From positions 1-64,000 of the forward strand of contig WTXI01000099.1 of NCBI GenBank assembly GCA_022376515.1: a stretch of 64,000 nucleotides of DNA. Reading direction: 5' to 3'. Position 1 is the stretch's first letter, and each line of letters starts with the position of its first letter. The notes under the pieces were generated by a model. It was not told where the DNA came from. It did not search any database and saw only the letters and a program-made list of their open reading frames with translations. The DNA comes from Lactifluus volemus. Taxonomy: Eukaryota > Basidiomycota > Agaricomycetes > Russulales > Russulaceae. Shown here one piece after another: positions 1 to 11,535 of this stretch. Both the position numbers and the translations under genes were made by a program.

Positions 1-524
1 TTGACACATTTTGACATCCCGTCATCTGCGCTGTGACATGTGACATGTCTTCCCTGGAGGCTACTCGAGCTCGACTGGTCGACTTCGATTGCATGGCTTC
101 GAAATCCGTCGAGGCCAAGCGCTGAAGTACCTTTGTAAGGACAACTACTCAACGTACCGTCGACTTGTAGCGTGGGATCGTCCCGTCAGATGAAGGTCCG
201 GAGATCAGCGGACATGTGACAGTGACTGATAGCGCCGTCCTACTGGTCCAGAACCCATGCGTTGCAGGAACCAACCCGAGCGTCGATTGCTTGGGGCCGT
301 TTGCCAATGGACTGATGATCGAGGAATGTTCCCTGAACAACCGAATCAAACAAATTCTTATCAGCTCTTCAGACATTATGATCTACTACATCCAAATACA
401 ATCTTCTCCGAGTCCGAACGTCTGGGAATGAGACTACGACGATGCCGTCATTACAACCGTTGTTCAAATTTCGCTGCGTCACCACTCAGAAGAGTCCAGC
501 AGCTCCCTTCGCTCCCCATATTGG
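1..524. other. No gene recognised
   Basis: This stretch lies downstream of the DUF6697-like gene, which ends at 525 on the minus strand. Short open frames exist on both strands, but none shows a recognisable motif, a plausible splice structure or a repeat. It probably holds the 3' untranslated region of that gene and intergenic DNA. Confidence 0.5.
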
Positions 525-2121
525 TCAGTCAAGATTATCGACATGAGGCCTAAGATTCGTCTGGATCACTGTCGCCAATTTTGAGTCGTATCCTGTGCAT
601 TGAATACCCAGGAACATCAATTTCTGAGTATATGATTATTCTCTGCAGCTTGAAATGGAAGGAAGTAGATTTCTTGAACGCACCTCTTCACCTTTTCGGA
701 ACGCGGCCGTAATATCTCTCTGAAGAATCTCAACTCTCCTCCCACCCAACAAATGCTGTTCAACCTCAGCAGCTGAGGGCTCGCGGTTGCGTTCATTCCG
801 TAGCTTGACACGTGTACGCAAAGCACGCACGGCAAGGACAGATGATGTAGACAAGCGGTGTGCCCAGGCTCTTCGGCACTGGGTGATATCAGAAATATAT
901 CTACCAGTCGTGGAATGTCCTCACGGTAGGCGAAAGGTCGTTCCATTTGACATGTACCTCAGGAAGGGGTCTCCTAGCATATTCTCCGAGATATTTAAGG
1001 TAGCCCCCACCTAGAGAACACGAAAGCATGCTGATGGTGCTGCTATTATTACCTGGAGGTGTGGAAAGGGTGGTCGGAAGACAGAGCAGCAGCCCAGGCT
1101 GTCCTCGAAAAGTCGGCGCGAAGGGCTGTGCACGCATGGTTGCACAAAAGAAGTTGTTGTATTCCGGAATCTTTCCACAGTCCATCCATTCAGTGCGCGC
1201 ACGACCACCAAACAAGTTCGTAAAAGCAGACCACCCTATGTTTGGTGTCTCTGAGGCACAGTCGGCTTCGGCCCTCGTCAATTCAAACAGTGTAAGACCC
1301 GCGTCTCTGAGGATCGTCCGTGTATCGATAGGGGTATAAGTGCTCCTGCGTATAGTACCAGAGACTCGGATGGACGGGGCGGGGTCAGTTCTCTGAACAC
1401 CGCTATGTCTTCTTTCCAGATAGTTGGTCTCCCCATGCCGGGACTGTGCTGACCTGCCAGTCGAGTCAATACGTGTTTACGCGACATCACAAGGTCATAC
1501 ATACCTGTGGGTGGATCGCAAGATGCCGGAGGGAATGCGTGCTCTTTCCGTGGTCTGCACAGATTCCCTAAGCGGTGCCAAATTGGGACGGCTTTGTGAT
1601 GCATTGGTTCTGGTGGTACTGTGAGGCTCTGAGTCCATCGATACCTCTGCTCTAACAACCTCATTCTGTGATATATGGGGAAAATATAAATGCGGAATAT
1701 CTGACAATAAAAAAAAGATAAGTGGCATGGCGGGCACACCTGTTGAACTTGTGGCTGTCCTACAGCCACCCCACCTCCTCTCTCGTTTGTCCCAGAGGAA
1801 TGTGTTGCCTGGGAGGTCTGAGCTTCAGTTGCAGCTCGACCACTTGTGAGTTGTGACAGGAGCTGAGGGAGGTTCTGGTCAGCCTGATAAAAGGATCACA
1901 CATCTTTTAGTTATAACCAAGGGACGTACGGGGAGCAATGAAGGGTGTGAAGGTGCGAGAACGCCAACAGGCAGAGCAGCTTCAGCATTGTCGCCTGCTA
2001 AAGCCCAACTGACCTCGCGAACTTTTTGTAACCTCAAGAGCTCCACATCTCTTTCAATTTCACTTGATATGCAGCGCATTACCGATTCCGTGAACAATCG
2101 GCGAGCCTCTTCTGTCTCCAT
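525..2121 (-). CDS. DUF6697-like protein, six exons
   Basis: Six exons join without a stop into 439 codons: 2121-1930, 1883-1740, 1665-1505, 1453-925, 878-684 and 623-525. The five introns are 46, 74, 51, 46 and 60 bases, all GT-AG. The first 64 residues are helical and charged, followed by a low-complexity Ser/Thr/Gln/Asn stretch. The C-terminal half carries the pattern I associate with the basidiomycete DUF6697 family: a W-x-D motif, EYNNFFCAT, a GQPGLLL core, YLKYLGEY, then an Arg-rich helix, FRKGEE and a terminal CTGYD. The motif only becomes continuous after intron 4 is removed (SPT joined to CRRAWAHRL), which supports the splice model. Function is unknown; the family is usually an uncharacterised domain in multicopy fungal proteins. 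The start is the first ATG after two in-frame stops; an upstream exon is possible. The family name is from memory and moderately sure; the gene structure is strongly supported. Confidence 0.72.
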
Positions 2122-2279
2122 GTCCTACTATCTTAAGCAAACTTTGACAACAGGTATGGGGCTTAGAGGAGTTTTACGAGGACAACAGACGAGGGCACAA
2201 AACAGGGAGAAACTCGTTGCATTCAATGGGGCTAACTTCGCCCATATTTAATACATTCGGAATTGTTTTTTGTAGTCTA

Positions 2280-2600
2280 TTTCAAAAGAAAGAATCTTAG
2301 AACCGCCGTAAACTTGCGTGAATCCTCGTGCAACGAGGCGTGCCTTGTACTTCTCAACGGAACCGTCGGCCTTGTTTTTGATGCGATAAGCCCATTTCGA
2401 GCTTGCCTTGAGGTCGCGGGACTGTCTCCCAAGACCCCGCGCGTTCGAGCGTCGTAATCTCGCGACCCATGGCCTCCTTTCAAAGGGGCCAATCGGGTCG
2501 CGCCTGCACGTCGCGTAGCGTCTTCGGTTTCGAAGATAGCGGCGGCGGCCGTGGATTCGAGTTCCATCCTATATGCAAACTCGACAGCTGAGGCACTTGG
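2280..2600 (-). pseudogene. Decayed Ty1/copia reverse transcriptase fragment
   Basis: Read on the minus strand, three frames together reproduce the start of a copia RT domain. A segment reads like RPDWPL-stop-KEAMGREI, then TLERAGSWETVPRPQGK, then, after a frameshift, ADGSVEKYKARLVARGFTQ. The same order occurs in the intact copia element at 26870-27080 of this window (ETLERAGTWDTVPRPEGK, KYKARLVARGFTQ). A Trp codon has become TGA and at least one indel breaks the frame. Nothing else of the element is recognisable nearby, so this is an old fragment related to, but diverged from, the young element. Confidence 0.75.
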
Positions 2601-2631
2601 GTCATCATCATCGGCAAGATAACGATTTCCT

Positions 2632-2722
2632 TGCCGACTTGTCAAGCTTGTCAGAGTTTGTCAGGCTTGCGGACAAGCTGACAAGTCCTGACAAACTCAG
2701 CAAGTTTGACAAGATGACAAGT
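2632..2722. repeat. Palindromic cluster of TGACAAG/CTTGTCA words
   Basis: The heptamer CTTGTCA or its reverse complement TGACAAG, plus close variants, recurs on both sides of a centre near 2675. CAGAGTTTGTCAGG on the left faces CCTGACAAACTCAG on the right, so the strand can fold into a long imperfect hairpin. It lies just upstream of the copia RT scrap. It could be a remnant of a small inverted-repeat element or a structured regulatory repeat. Confidence 0.5.
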
Positions 2723-3389
2723 TACTAAAAATGGGTTTAACTAGTTGTGTTTGCATTGTGTGCTAGTGGTCTCCAGATAGTGAAAGAACGAGACGCTACG
2801 AAAGACGTCGAGCATGGGGAACAGGCGGAGCCATCGCAGACGTGCGAAGAGTTGCACGACGCGCACAAGCGACGCAATGGTCAAATCGGGTCACATCGAG
2901 AACGCGCAGAGTATCGCGCCGGCGCAACTGTACCATCGCGTCGAGCATATTCGGCATGACGTAAACGGGCCCGAGCGCAGCAAGGTGTTCAGCACCACAC
3001 AGTAGTCCGCATCCAAGACTGCTTCCCGGTGAATATGTCTGCGAGACGCTGAACATTGACGATGACACATGTTTGAGCAGGATGCTTCCGGAAATAGTAC
3101 CTGTCCCCGAACGTTGATGGACGACGGCGGCGTCATGATTAAAGTGATGGTGTCTCAGGGGTCGACGGATGTTGACGAGCGGCATATGTTTCTCGTGATC
3201 ATATTGCAACAACTATGACCGAAAAAAAAATAAGAAATTCAAAAAGTTTCGATGGAAGAAGTGGAGTATGTTCACGATCAAGTCTCATGCTTCTGCAGAA
3301 ACCTTCGGCAGAATTTGAAGGTCGACCTTTGCTATTCGCTTATATGTGGCTAATCCATTGAGCCTGTGGGTGGCGGACCCCCGTCAGCA

Positions 3390-3785
3390 CTAGAGCGCCC
3401 AGCGGTTGGCCAACGCACCATTGTAACCGGACATTTCCTCGAATGGGGGCTGACCGACAGTGAACTCGTAGGTGAGCACGCCAAGAGCCCAATAGTCGAC
3501 CTTCTCGTTGTGCTCGCGACCCTCGACCATCTCGGGCGGGAAGTAGTCAAGGGTGCCGCAAAGGGTGGTGCGGCAGTTGCTCGGTGCGTGGACGCTCCGG
3601 CCAAAGTCGCCAATCTTGAGCTCGCTGTTGATGCCCAAGAGGAGGTTCTCCGGTTTTATGGCTCGGAGGATGACGTCTTTCGAGGAGAGAGCGTCAGCCA
3701 TCTGATCAATGTAGACCGCGCTGCGACGTTCCGAAAAGGAACCATGCTTTGTGAGCTGCCTGTAAACGTTCGACTGCCCAACGCG
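3390..3785 (-). pseudogene. Aurora-type protein kinase fragment
   Basis: The frame is open from just after a stop at 3788 and reads like the core of an Aurora kinase: [30 protein letters not shown], the DFG motif, SVHAPS, the activation segment [13 protein letters not shown], then [13 protein letters not shown] and PPFEEMSG. In Aurora kinases the catalytic loop is HRDIKPEN; here it reads LRAIKPEN, so the catalytic aspartate and the preceding His are lost. The Gly-rich loop, ATP-binding Lys and the C-lobe after PPFEEMSG are absent, and the frame ends in unrelated residues. It is a partial, intronless copy that cannot be an active kinase. A retroposed or duplicated gene fragment is the simplest explanation. 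Confidence 0.8.
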
Positions 3786-3788
3786 TCA

Positions 3789-6700
3789 ATCCCTCGTTTA
3801 CTCTCAGATCCGAAAACGTGCGGCGAGCGCCTTAAACGTTCCCGCTCACGTCCCTCCTAGCTCTTACCAACCCACCCTTTGCTTCCCTCGAACTCGCCCA
3901 TGCTCTTCGGAGTACGTTCACAGGTATCGGCTGTACTCGGAATGCTGGCCATGATGAATGTGCTCTGACGAGCACGGGCGAGTTCGATGAGCATAGAGGG
4001 GATACCGGAACGGGGCGAAAGAGGGGATGTACGCGGGAATAATGATAACGCCCGCGGGAGGATTCGGAGATGGAGAGGAACGCGGCGCTTCGGAAGCGCG
4101 GGAACGAGGCAAGGAGGTCGCCTCCCTTCTCGGCATTACCATAGTCTGCTGTGGGCCCCCAGGCCTGAAGCACCCCAACAGTGCATAGATCTCTCAACTC
4201 TCAACTGACCTTCCCGAGATCAATTCAAACAAGCCCAATCGCATACACCCACAGACGGGCTGCTGGCCACGTTCGCAGCTCGCAATTGCTCGCTCTCTTC
4301 GACAGCGCCTCCAGCTCAGCGGGGCCCTCGAGGCGGCGAGTGACACGAAGCAGTGCTGAGGTTGGGTGGCTGGCTCGGGCACTGTGCCATGCACGCCCGC
4401 GACGGCATATATGACCACCGAGAGAATGCCGTCGTCTTTTGGAAAGACTCAGGATTTATTGTACGTGTATCCATGCCTGCGAGTGAGAAGGCTAAGGAAG
4501 GGCGGCACTCCATGGTAATCCATTGTTGTGGCGGACGATGTCGACTGCGGTGAACGCGAGTCTCGGCATCCGAGCCATACGCTTTTGGACTTGCACGGAT
4601 ACAATCGAAAATACAGACATTAGTACAGCACGCAGAGAACGGAGGTCAGTTCCCCCGTTACTCTCATCGCACGAAGTGACACACCTCAAGAGGCCGAACC
4701 CGGACCCGTAGTTGACAATTCGAAAAAGCCTGGCTCTGGCACTTTCACGGCTGAAACACACTCACTGAGCATTAGACAAGGAGAGTCTCGGGAAGTGAAA
4801 TCTATCCCAAGTCAAGTAGTAAAGCTAGTGAGGGTATGACACGTCTGAGGGAGCGGTTTGGTTTAGGGTTGTGGGTTATGTAATAAGGCGAAGTTGCCCT
4901 GTGAGTGATCACGGCAATCACGGCCATGACCCCGACGCAAACGAGTCTTTCCGAGCTAGTCGATCTCCAGCGTCAGCGACGTTTCAGCTTATATGCCAGT
5001 TCCCGCAAGGTGGTACCGTAGTCAATGCTGCACACGCTGGCAGTCGCTATTCACCTCCAGCGGACAGGCTCCCACTATCGAAGAAGCATGTACGAGTCCA
5101 CTCCATACAATAAGACTGCATCCATTCAACGCACAAGAAAACTAACTTCAGCATTAATGAAGCGCCATGCGACAACTTTCAGCCTCCTAAGACGTTCCTG
5201 TAAGGAACCCATCAGACTGCGGCCATCTCCGCAACCACCACCATTAGCTAAAGGATTCGTGTTCTGAACTTTGCACATTATCCAACGGGTCATTATGGAC
5301 CTCATGGATACTGTTCTTATCACTCCCTGAAAATGATAGCCAGGGGACGCGTGGCCAAACCTCTCTGCCCATCTCCCAGCGAGTCTTTGCTCGCAAATGT
5401 CATGCTATTTCAGTAACGCCCCGGGTGTGATTCAGGATTTTCCCTGTTTCACTAATGGCTATCGCAGGGCTATGAAGAACGACTAGCTGATATACTGGTG
5501 GAATGATTGGATTTGTCTTGTTGGCTGCAAGATGGGAATGGGCATGGTCCCGGGCCCGCACGCGACCACCAAATATCAAGAACAAACACACCAGCGAACA
5601 TCATGGCAATGCAAAAGCTCTGACCGACGGAGGACTCAACGCGCTCACTGATATTCCAAATAAAAAAGGCCATTGTTACAATGCCTTCATTTCGGATCTA
5701 TTTTCGGGCGTCCGGATATGAGAACGCTGAAGGAGAAACTCAACACTGAGGGCATGAAAATATGACCCGTCAAGTATCAGGCTGAAAGGACCGAGTCGGA
5801 TATCGTTACAGTGCCCAGGATTGCCACTCGAGTAACGAACCTGGCACGATATTGCCTGGGCATTCAATTGAAGCCAACAGTGAATCGAATGTGATTGAAA
5901 AAAGTGTGATCCTGATTAAGTAGGTTCCAACATGGAGCTGGTCAACACGTCACAGATATCAGACGCCTGCCGACAGAAGCTCTACTTCTGAAGGAGGAAG
6001 GTATGTTAAGTTATTCCTGCACTGGGAGGTGTTAGTGCGAGTCTATGTGATGAAGATCTTGAACAGCGAGTCAGCAAGTACGTTTTTGGTATTCCTTGCC
6101 TCAGAAATGAAAGATTCTTCTGATGTGACAACGTATCTGAATCAAGGGAGAAATGAGTGATGCCGCCACTAGCAGAGCTTTCAATGAGAGAGCAACGGGG
6201 AATCAACAAAGACAAGGTCCGACAGGATTACGGCCGAAGACAGTGATTCAACGAATGTCATTCAACGCTGCTACCCCAGGGCCATCATCAGAAATTTGAA
6301 AATGCGAAGCAAACACTGAAATCCCGTCAAAATGACTGCAGGACTGCAGAATACAACATTATGGAGCAAGAGTCAGCTGAAAGGTCTGCACGACGATTCC
6401 GACCCCAAGGTAATGAGACTATCATGCGCTATAGGGAATCAATGACAAGGAATTTCTCCGGCCGCCGGACGCCGGCAACTTAAAGAGTTGAGAGCGCATG
6501 GCTCACGGCATTAGCCGGTATTACCAATACCAACACCACTATACAATGATCCCCGTCTCCCAGATACAACTTAGCTCGCACTGCCACAACTTGTCGAGCC
6601 CGTCGCAATGCTTGCAGGTTCTTGTCCCAGTAATTTCATGATTTTGTCATTTTATTACCACCTATTCATGGTGCTCGACCTTCGTTGGACCTTTGCCAGT

Positions 6701-7231
6701 GGAAGCGTGATGGAGTCGAGCTTGTAGAGTCGAAAGGTTGCTGGAAACTGGTCACTGCTGACAATTCGGCATTTCCTAGTCAACTGATATCGGCATTGAT
6801 TTCGAGGCGGCTGTGGGTATCCATCACTTGTCCGGGGTCACTTCCATGCGTCCTCTACCGGCATGGCAACTTGTAAGTAAACTTAATCACCAGTAGACTC
6901 GCTATTTGTTTACTCTTCGAAATTCAGCCATCCCGGCCCGTCTCCGCGTATAGCCTGACCTGGAATAACAAACCCCCGGCCGTATTCTGTAGCAGCCTGC
7001 AACAATGAACAATCGTTTTCCAGCCTGGTAGCGGCCATTCAGCTGGTCGATTGATAGGACGGCTTTCCCCCATTCAAGTTTGCACGTATCGATAGTTCCT
7101 CCCGACGTATTCAATTATTTCCTGAAGGAGTTCCTAGGGAAGGCTATTCGTACTTCCCGGCGGTGTCCTAGCGTTATACAGTACAAAAGGCAGCGCAATG
7201 TCAAAACCTTCCTCGCCCTAGTCCCCCAGCC
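3789..7231. other. Intergenic, no gene recognised
   Basis: Both strands were read for domain motifs and for exon chains with GT-AG introns. Only short, compositionally ordinary frames were found, none with a recognised family. A small exon of an unfamiliar gene could be missed. Confidence 0.45.
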
Positions 7232-8970
7232 ATGAAATTACTACTTCGGGACCACTCCGTGGATCCTTCCTTAGCCATGAGCAAGTTTTCATTTTCATTT
7301 TTCATTATGTTGTGTATGTGACCCTGCTACAGGTATGATGTTACTAGCAATTATTCGTAGGTTGTGCGAGACTCTTCTGAGATGCATTTACTTAGTCGTC
7401 CCCCAGTGAATGCGTATCTTTTCGGGGTTGTAAGCCAACAGTTTTATCTATATTGGACAAGCAGTGAGTTCAATTGTCAGTAGAGGGTGTGGTTTGTGCT
7501 TACACAGTATCAGATTTCAAGGACACGAAACGCGTCAAGTATGTATTATCATCTTGTGCTACAAAGTAGCTCATCTTCTTCACAGGATCTTCGTCATTAT
7601 CCAATTTACTGTCGTCGCTTTTCAAGCAGTCACGTATGCCTTTTAATTTCCCATTTTTAGTCTCTCAATCCCACTGATACGGATACTGTACCAGGCTGTG
7701 GATAACAGTCTGGGTTTTGTTGTAAGCCCTCGATTTTTCTCAAGGAACGCTTATTGATGCCCTCCACAGCCTTGCCCTTTCTGGGCTAGCACTAGATCTC
7801 CCGAGTCTGTCCTACAGTACAACTGTGCAAGTGTGTGCTCATACCATTTAAGGGTATATATTCGCGTCCATTGCCCAATCCGTCGGTCAAAGCGTTCTTG
7901 TCCTGTCTGCGAACATATTCCTCGCTATCCGGTTGGCATGTGACCCAGTGCTCAGGGCTTGGCTGATTGCCTTCTAGGATTCACACCCTGACAAAGAGCC
8001 GTCTTCAGACTGGATTGGTCATAGCGTTCTCCATCTCTGCCTTCCTTGTGGGCTTATTCCTAACGTATAACTCCACTGCCATCATGATTGGCATAGCCGA
8101 CACAATGATACTTCTGCAAGGAGTTCCGTCGTGAGAGCGTTGTAATGTCACCCCCCCCAGATTCATACTGATGTGCGCCGAAGAGCCTTACAGACTGAGC
8201 TATCCGGGGGCTTTTCGCTTTCCACCATCCAAAAAGTCACTGCGGTTGTCTGTTACGGGTTACAAGTCATCGCTGAGTGCCTCATCATGGGTACGTTCAA
8301 GTCTTTTTCCTATACTCATCACGGGTGTGAATCAAGTGCAATTTTCTTCACGTAGTCTTTCTTTCCTGGGCGCTTCTGAAGTCCCGTAGTGGCGTCCAAA
8401 AGTCAGACAGTGTCGTGAATTACCTCGTTCGCCGGGTCATCCAGATTGGATTCTTGGCCTCGTTTTGGACCATCATAGGATGGGCAACTTGGTTTTTCTT
8501 GCCAAATGAATTGGCTTTTCTACTTTTTAGTGCGACGGCGGGCCCGCTGTACACGCATGTGAGTGGAGTTCTTTCTTCTAGAAATCATCTAAGATGACGT
8601 GTAGGTAATATATGACACACTCTTATCTCGTGTTCAACTGCGCAAGCGCATGGGTGAAAATACCGATGCCGAGATAAGGTTCTCCCCAGTGGTACAGTAC
8701 TCTTTTCATTTGGATTTGACCTCGTCTGAGAGAAAGGACCACACTTTTCAGGAAAAATCGGAGACGCATGGAGGACCGCGGACATCATCATTACCCGAAA
8801 GAACAGACGACGGAGATTCTTTTGTGATGCCGGTTCAGAGCCTAGCCACTGACGATGCACAAGGTCTGGAAGGAACTGTTGGGAACGATGAGTTGGAAGT
8901 CGAAAGCCTACCTCTTGAGCTACCAAGCATAAAGATCACATTCGATATACCAGCTCACAGCAGCTCATGA
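7232..8970 (+). CDS. DUF6534-type multi-pass membrane protein, copy A
   Basis: Twelve exons join in phase into 392 residues: 7232-7280, 7333-7356, 7407-7463, 7508-7538, 7586-7633, 7695-7721, 7770-7804, 7853-7931, 7978-8130, 8184-8290, 8356-8558 and 8605-8970. The product is hydrophobic with about seven membrane segments, for example LNAYLFGVVSQQFYLYW, FVIIQFTVVAF, VLVLSANIFLAIRI, GLVIAFSISAFLVGLFL and IGFLASFWTIIGWATWFFLP. Its hallmark end, a conserved helix, a last membrane span, then LYTHV and LLSRVQLRKRM, is the pattern I know from basidiomycete DUF6534 proteins, which are uncharacterised receptor-like seven-helix proteins. A hydrophilic tail of about 110 residues follows. Exon sizes match copies B and C almost exactly, which confirms the model. 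The first intron has a GC donor (GCAAGT). Role is unknown; a plasma-membrane location is inferred. Confidence 0.75.
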
Positions 8971-10084
8971 CTGATCGACCGGTTTTCAAGATGAAGTCCT
9001 GTATTAATACACCAGCTTGGACAGAGGAAGCTGAGATTGGTTGGAAAACTACATCGTATTTACCCATGTGTGCGCAGTGAGGGGGGAATCAAATTCCCTT
9101 TCCTTTGCAGTTTGCTTAATACTTAAAGCGAATTTGGGTGTGCATCGTACAATGTGCACTCGCGCATCGATCATCGATTAAGAATTGTACGAGCAGATGT
9201 CTCTTCTAATTAGTAAGTTTCCCCTTCTTGCTTCGTTTCTCTTGCGAGCCCGGGGCTCGGAGCTTGTCAAGATTAACGAATATTTTTCACTTCGGAAGAG
9301 CACCAAGGGCTGATAATACCTGATGCGTACGTGTACGATACCACAGCGGTGGAGGAGATACAGGGGTTGTGAAGTCGCAAATCAAACTCCGAGGTCGGCA
9401 GAACGAGAGGAAGACGAGATCACACAAGAGGTAGAACGAGCGGGGGAGCACGCGCGCGACTTGGAATAATCGGGGCGGGGTCAGAACTATGGTCCATATT
9501 CTCGGCTCTTTACATTCCTTTTTTGACCATTGTCCGAGTCGCGCTGGCCGCTGCCTCATCGTGTCGGACTCTTAACTCGAAGCGTACATCCCGTTGTCAC
9601 TGCGTGAGAGGTCCCTTAGGGAGCCTAATCGAGCTGACTCTCAACGAACCTCCGATGGACGATAGTACTGTACTAGATACTGCCTATTAGATCTTCTGGT
9701 GACTGGGGAAAAGCTGCGGGACATCTTTGAAGTGATCAAATGCGTGGTCGCATGCGCTTCAGTTTATCTGGCGCTTTACCAACCGCGGCGACTATCAAAC
9801 TCTCTGGAAAGGTCTACCACCCCAGCTGCAAAGACACATTTTCTCCCAACAACGTACGTGCGTGAGTACGAGAGATATGGGAAGCACGCGAGCGCACGTA
9901 CTAGTAGTGCGCGAACCCACGAACCCCTGAGAGAAATCTGATTCCGGGGCGGGAACATCCGACAAACTCCACTTGCTAACGCTGAAAAGCTTGAACTCCC
10001 GCGTGGTTGTACAGTACGGGAGACAAATAAAATCAGGCACGTGCGGAAACGGTGACACATATTGACAAGACAACTTTCACACAT
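8971..10084. other. Intergenic, no gene recognised
   Basis: This is the spacer between copy A and the start of the duplicated segment. Frames on both strands are short and have no recognised motif or plausible exon chain. Confidence 0.45.
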
Positions 10085-11535
10085 AGAGACTTTAGTTCTG
10101 CTACTCATCGAGCAACAGTATCTAAGACATAGGATTAACTTAAAGAAGATGAAATAGGATCCCTCCCTCATCATCAGTGTACACTCACCTTCCCGTAGGC
10201 ACTCCTCCTGCCCTCAGATGCCTGCCAGTGCTTGCCCTTCTGTCTAGGTACACAGCCACACAGCCGCCACCCCTCTCCTTCCCAAATGTTTCAGCCACTC
10301 ATGGTGGTTTGAGTTGAAGGATACGGATGAAACTTGGAACGAAAGCTGCCAAGGTCCATGTTTGATTTATTTGTATTTGGCTGTGGACGAAATGTCGTCT
10401 TCAAAAGGGTTACTCTGAAATCGCCACTGGCATATGGAACATAGAAAGATAATGGACGGCGTTGCCGCTGACTGTTTGATGTGACACTAGTAGCAGAACA
10501 AAGAATACAGGTTTACAGTGAATCTGTTCCAGCCTCAGAAGTAAGGGATTTGATTTATGGGACAATGTATGAAGGGTCAAGTTTGAGGCGACGTATGTGA
10601 GAGACCCAGGATGGCTCGGTGGGAGCATCAAAAAACCTGCACATTTTAAAGAATGCCGGGTTAGCGGAACTCATGCCCGATGGTTATGAGGCTTTTCTGA
10701 GAAGAAAAATCCACCTCTTATTAATAAAGACGAAGGGAAGAGAATACGACCCAGTATACGTCTGAGCTCAGCAACGTTGACTCAGGCTGCGGTGGAGCGC
10801 GCCAGAATCTTCTAAGGAACGCTTCACATATGATATGACTAAGGCTTCCCCATTTGGCTGTATTCACAGGAGATACAAAAACACATAACCCGATCACAGC
10901 GGTCCAACCGAGTTCGTGGATCTCGACCACGTATAATTTTGTTTACACAGACAACGTGTGAGCCCCAAAAGGCCCCGAAAGTCTCACAAAGAGGCGACAC
11001 CGTACTACATGAAAACTTCCGAGTCCTCCCCCCCCCAATTCTGATTCAAAAATGTGAACACAAGGAAGGTCCACTTGGCTGCGATGGTTGAAAAAATACA
11101 TCCGCCACCGCCACCTATCATTTTCCGAGGTCCCTTATGTTCAAAGTTCGTCTCCATCAACTTGCCAATTTTCAAGTAAACCTTATCACCACTCTTCTCG
11201 ACGCTGCGCGTTCCTCTCTCGTTATCCATTCCCAGATTTAGCCTGGCTGTGTCATGCATGACATAAGATGAAACATGATCGGCATCCAGTGAAATGTCAT
11301 TTACATGTCGGATCGCTGCAGATTGCCTTGCAGCTGCGCAATCGACCGAACAAACTTCCCCTAGGCCATATTTATCCATCCCTCCGTACTCGCCTTAGCT
11401 CCCCAGACACAATAATTCAAATTCTGGCTGAAGGCATTTCTGGGGCATACTTTGTACCACAACACTCTCGCGTTTTAGTATAAAATGACGTGAGAGTGAT
11501 ATGGTGCGGTGATCACTGTTCTCCCCTTAGTCGCC
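10085..11535. other. Upstream region of DUF6534-type gene B, no gene recognised
   Basis: The region is conserved in unit 2 (30656-32169) but with indels that are not multiples of three. Its minus-strand frames, such as 11005-11379, therefore do not stay open in both copies. It most likely holds promoter and 5' leader of the membrane-protein gene. Confidence 0.5.

Noticed and set aside
2796..3212. Minus-strand frame of 138 codons
   Set aside because: No motif recognised and no supporting splice or homology signal within the window; reads as chance.
11005..11379. Minus-strand frame of 124 codons upstream of gene B with ordinary composition
   Set aside because: The duplicate copy near 31640-32040 has indels that are not multiples of three, so the frame is not conserved.
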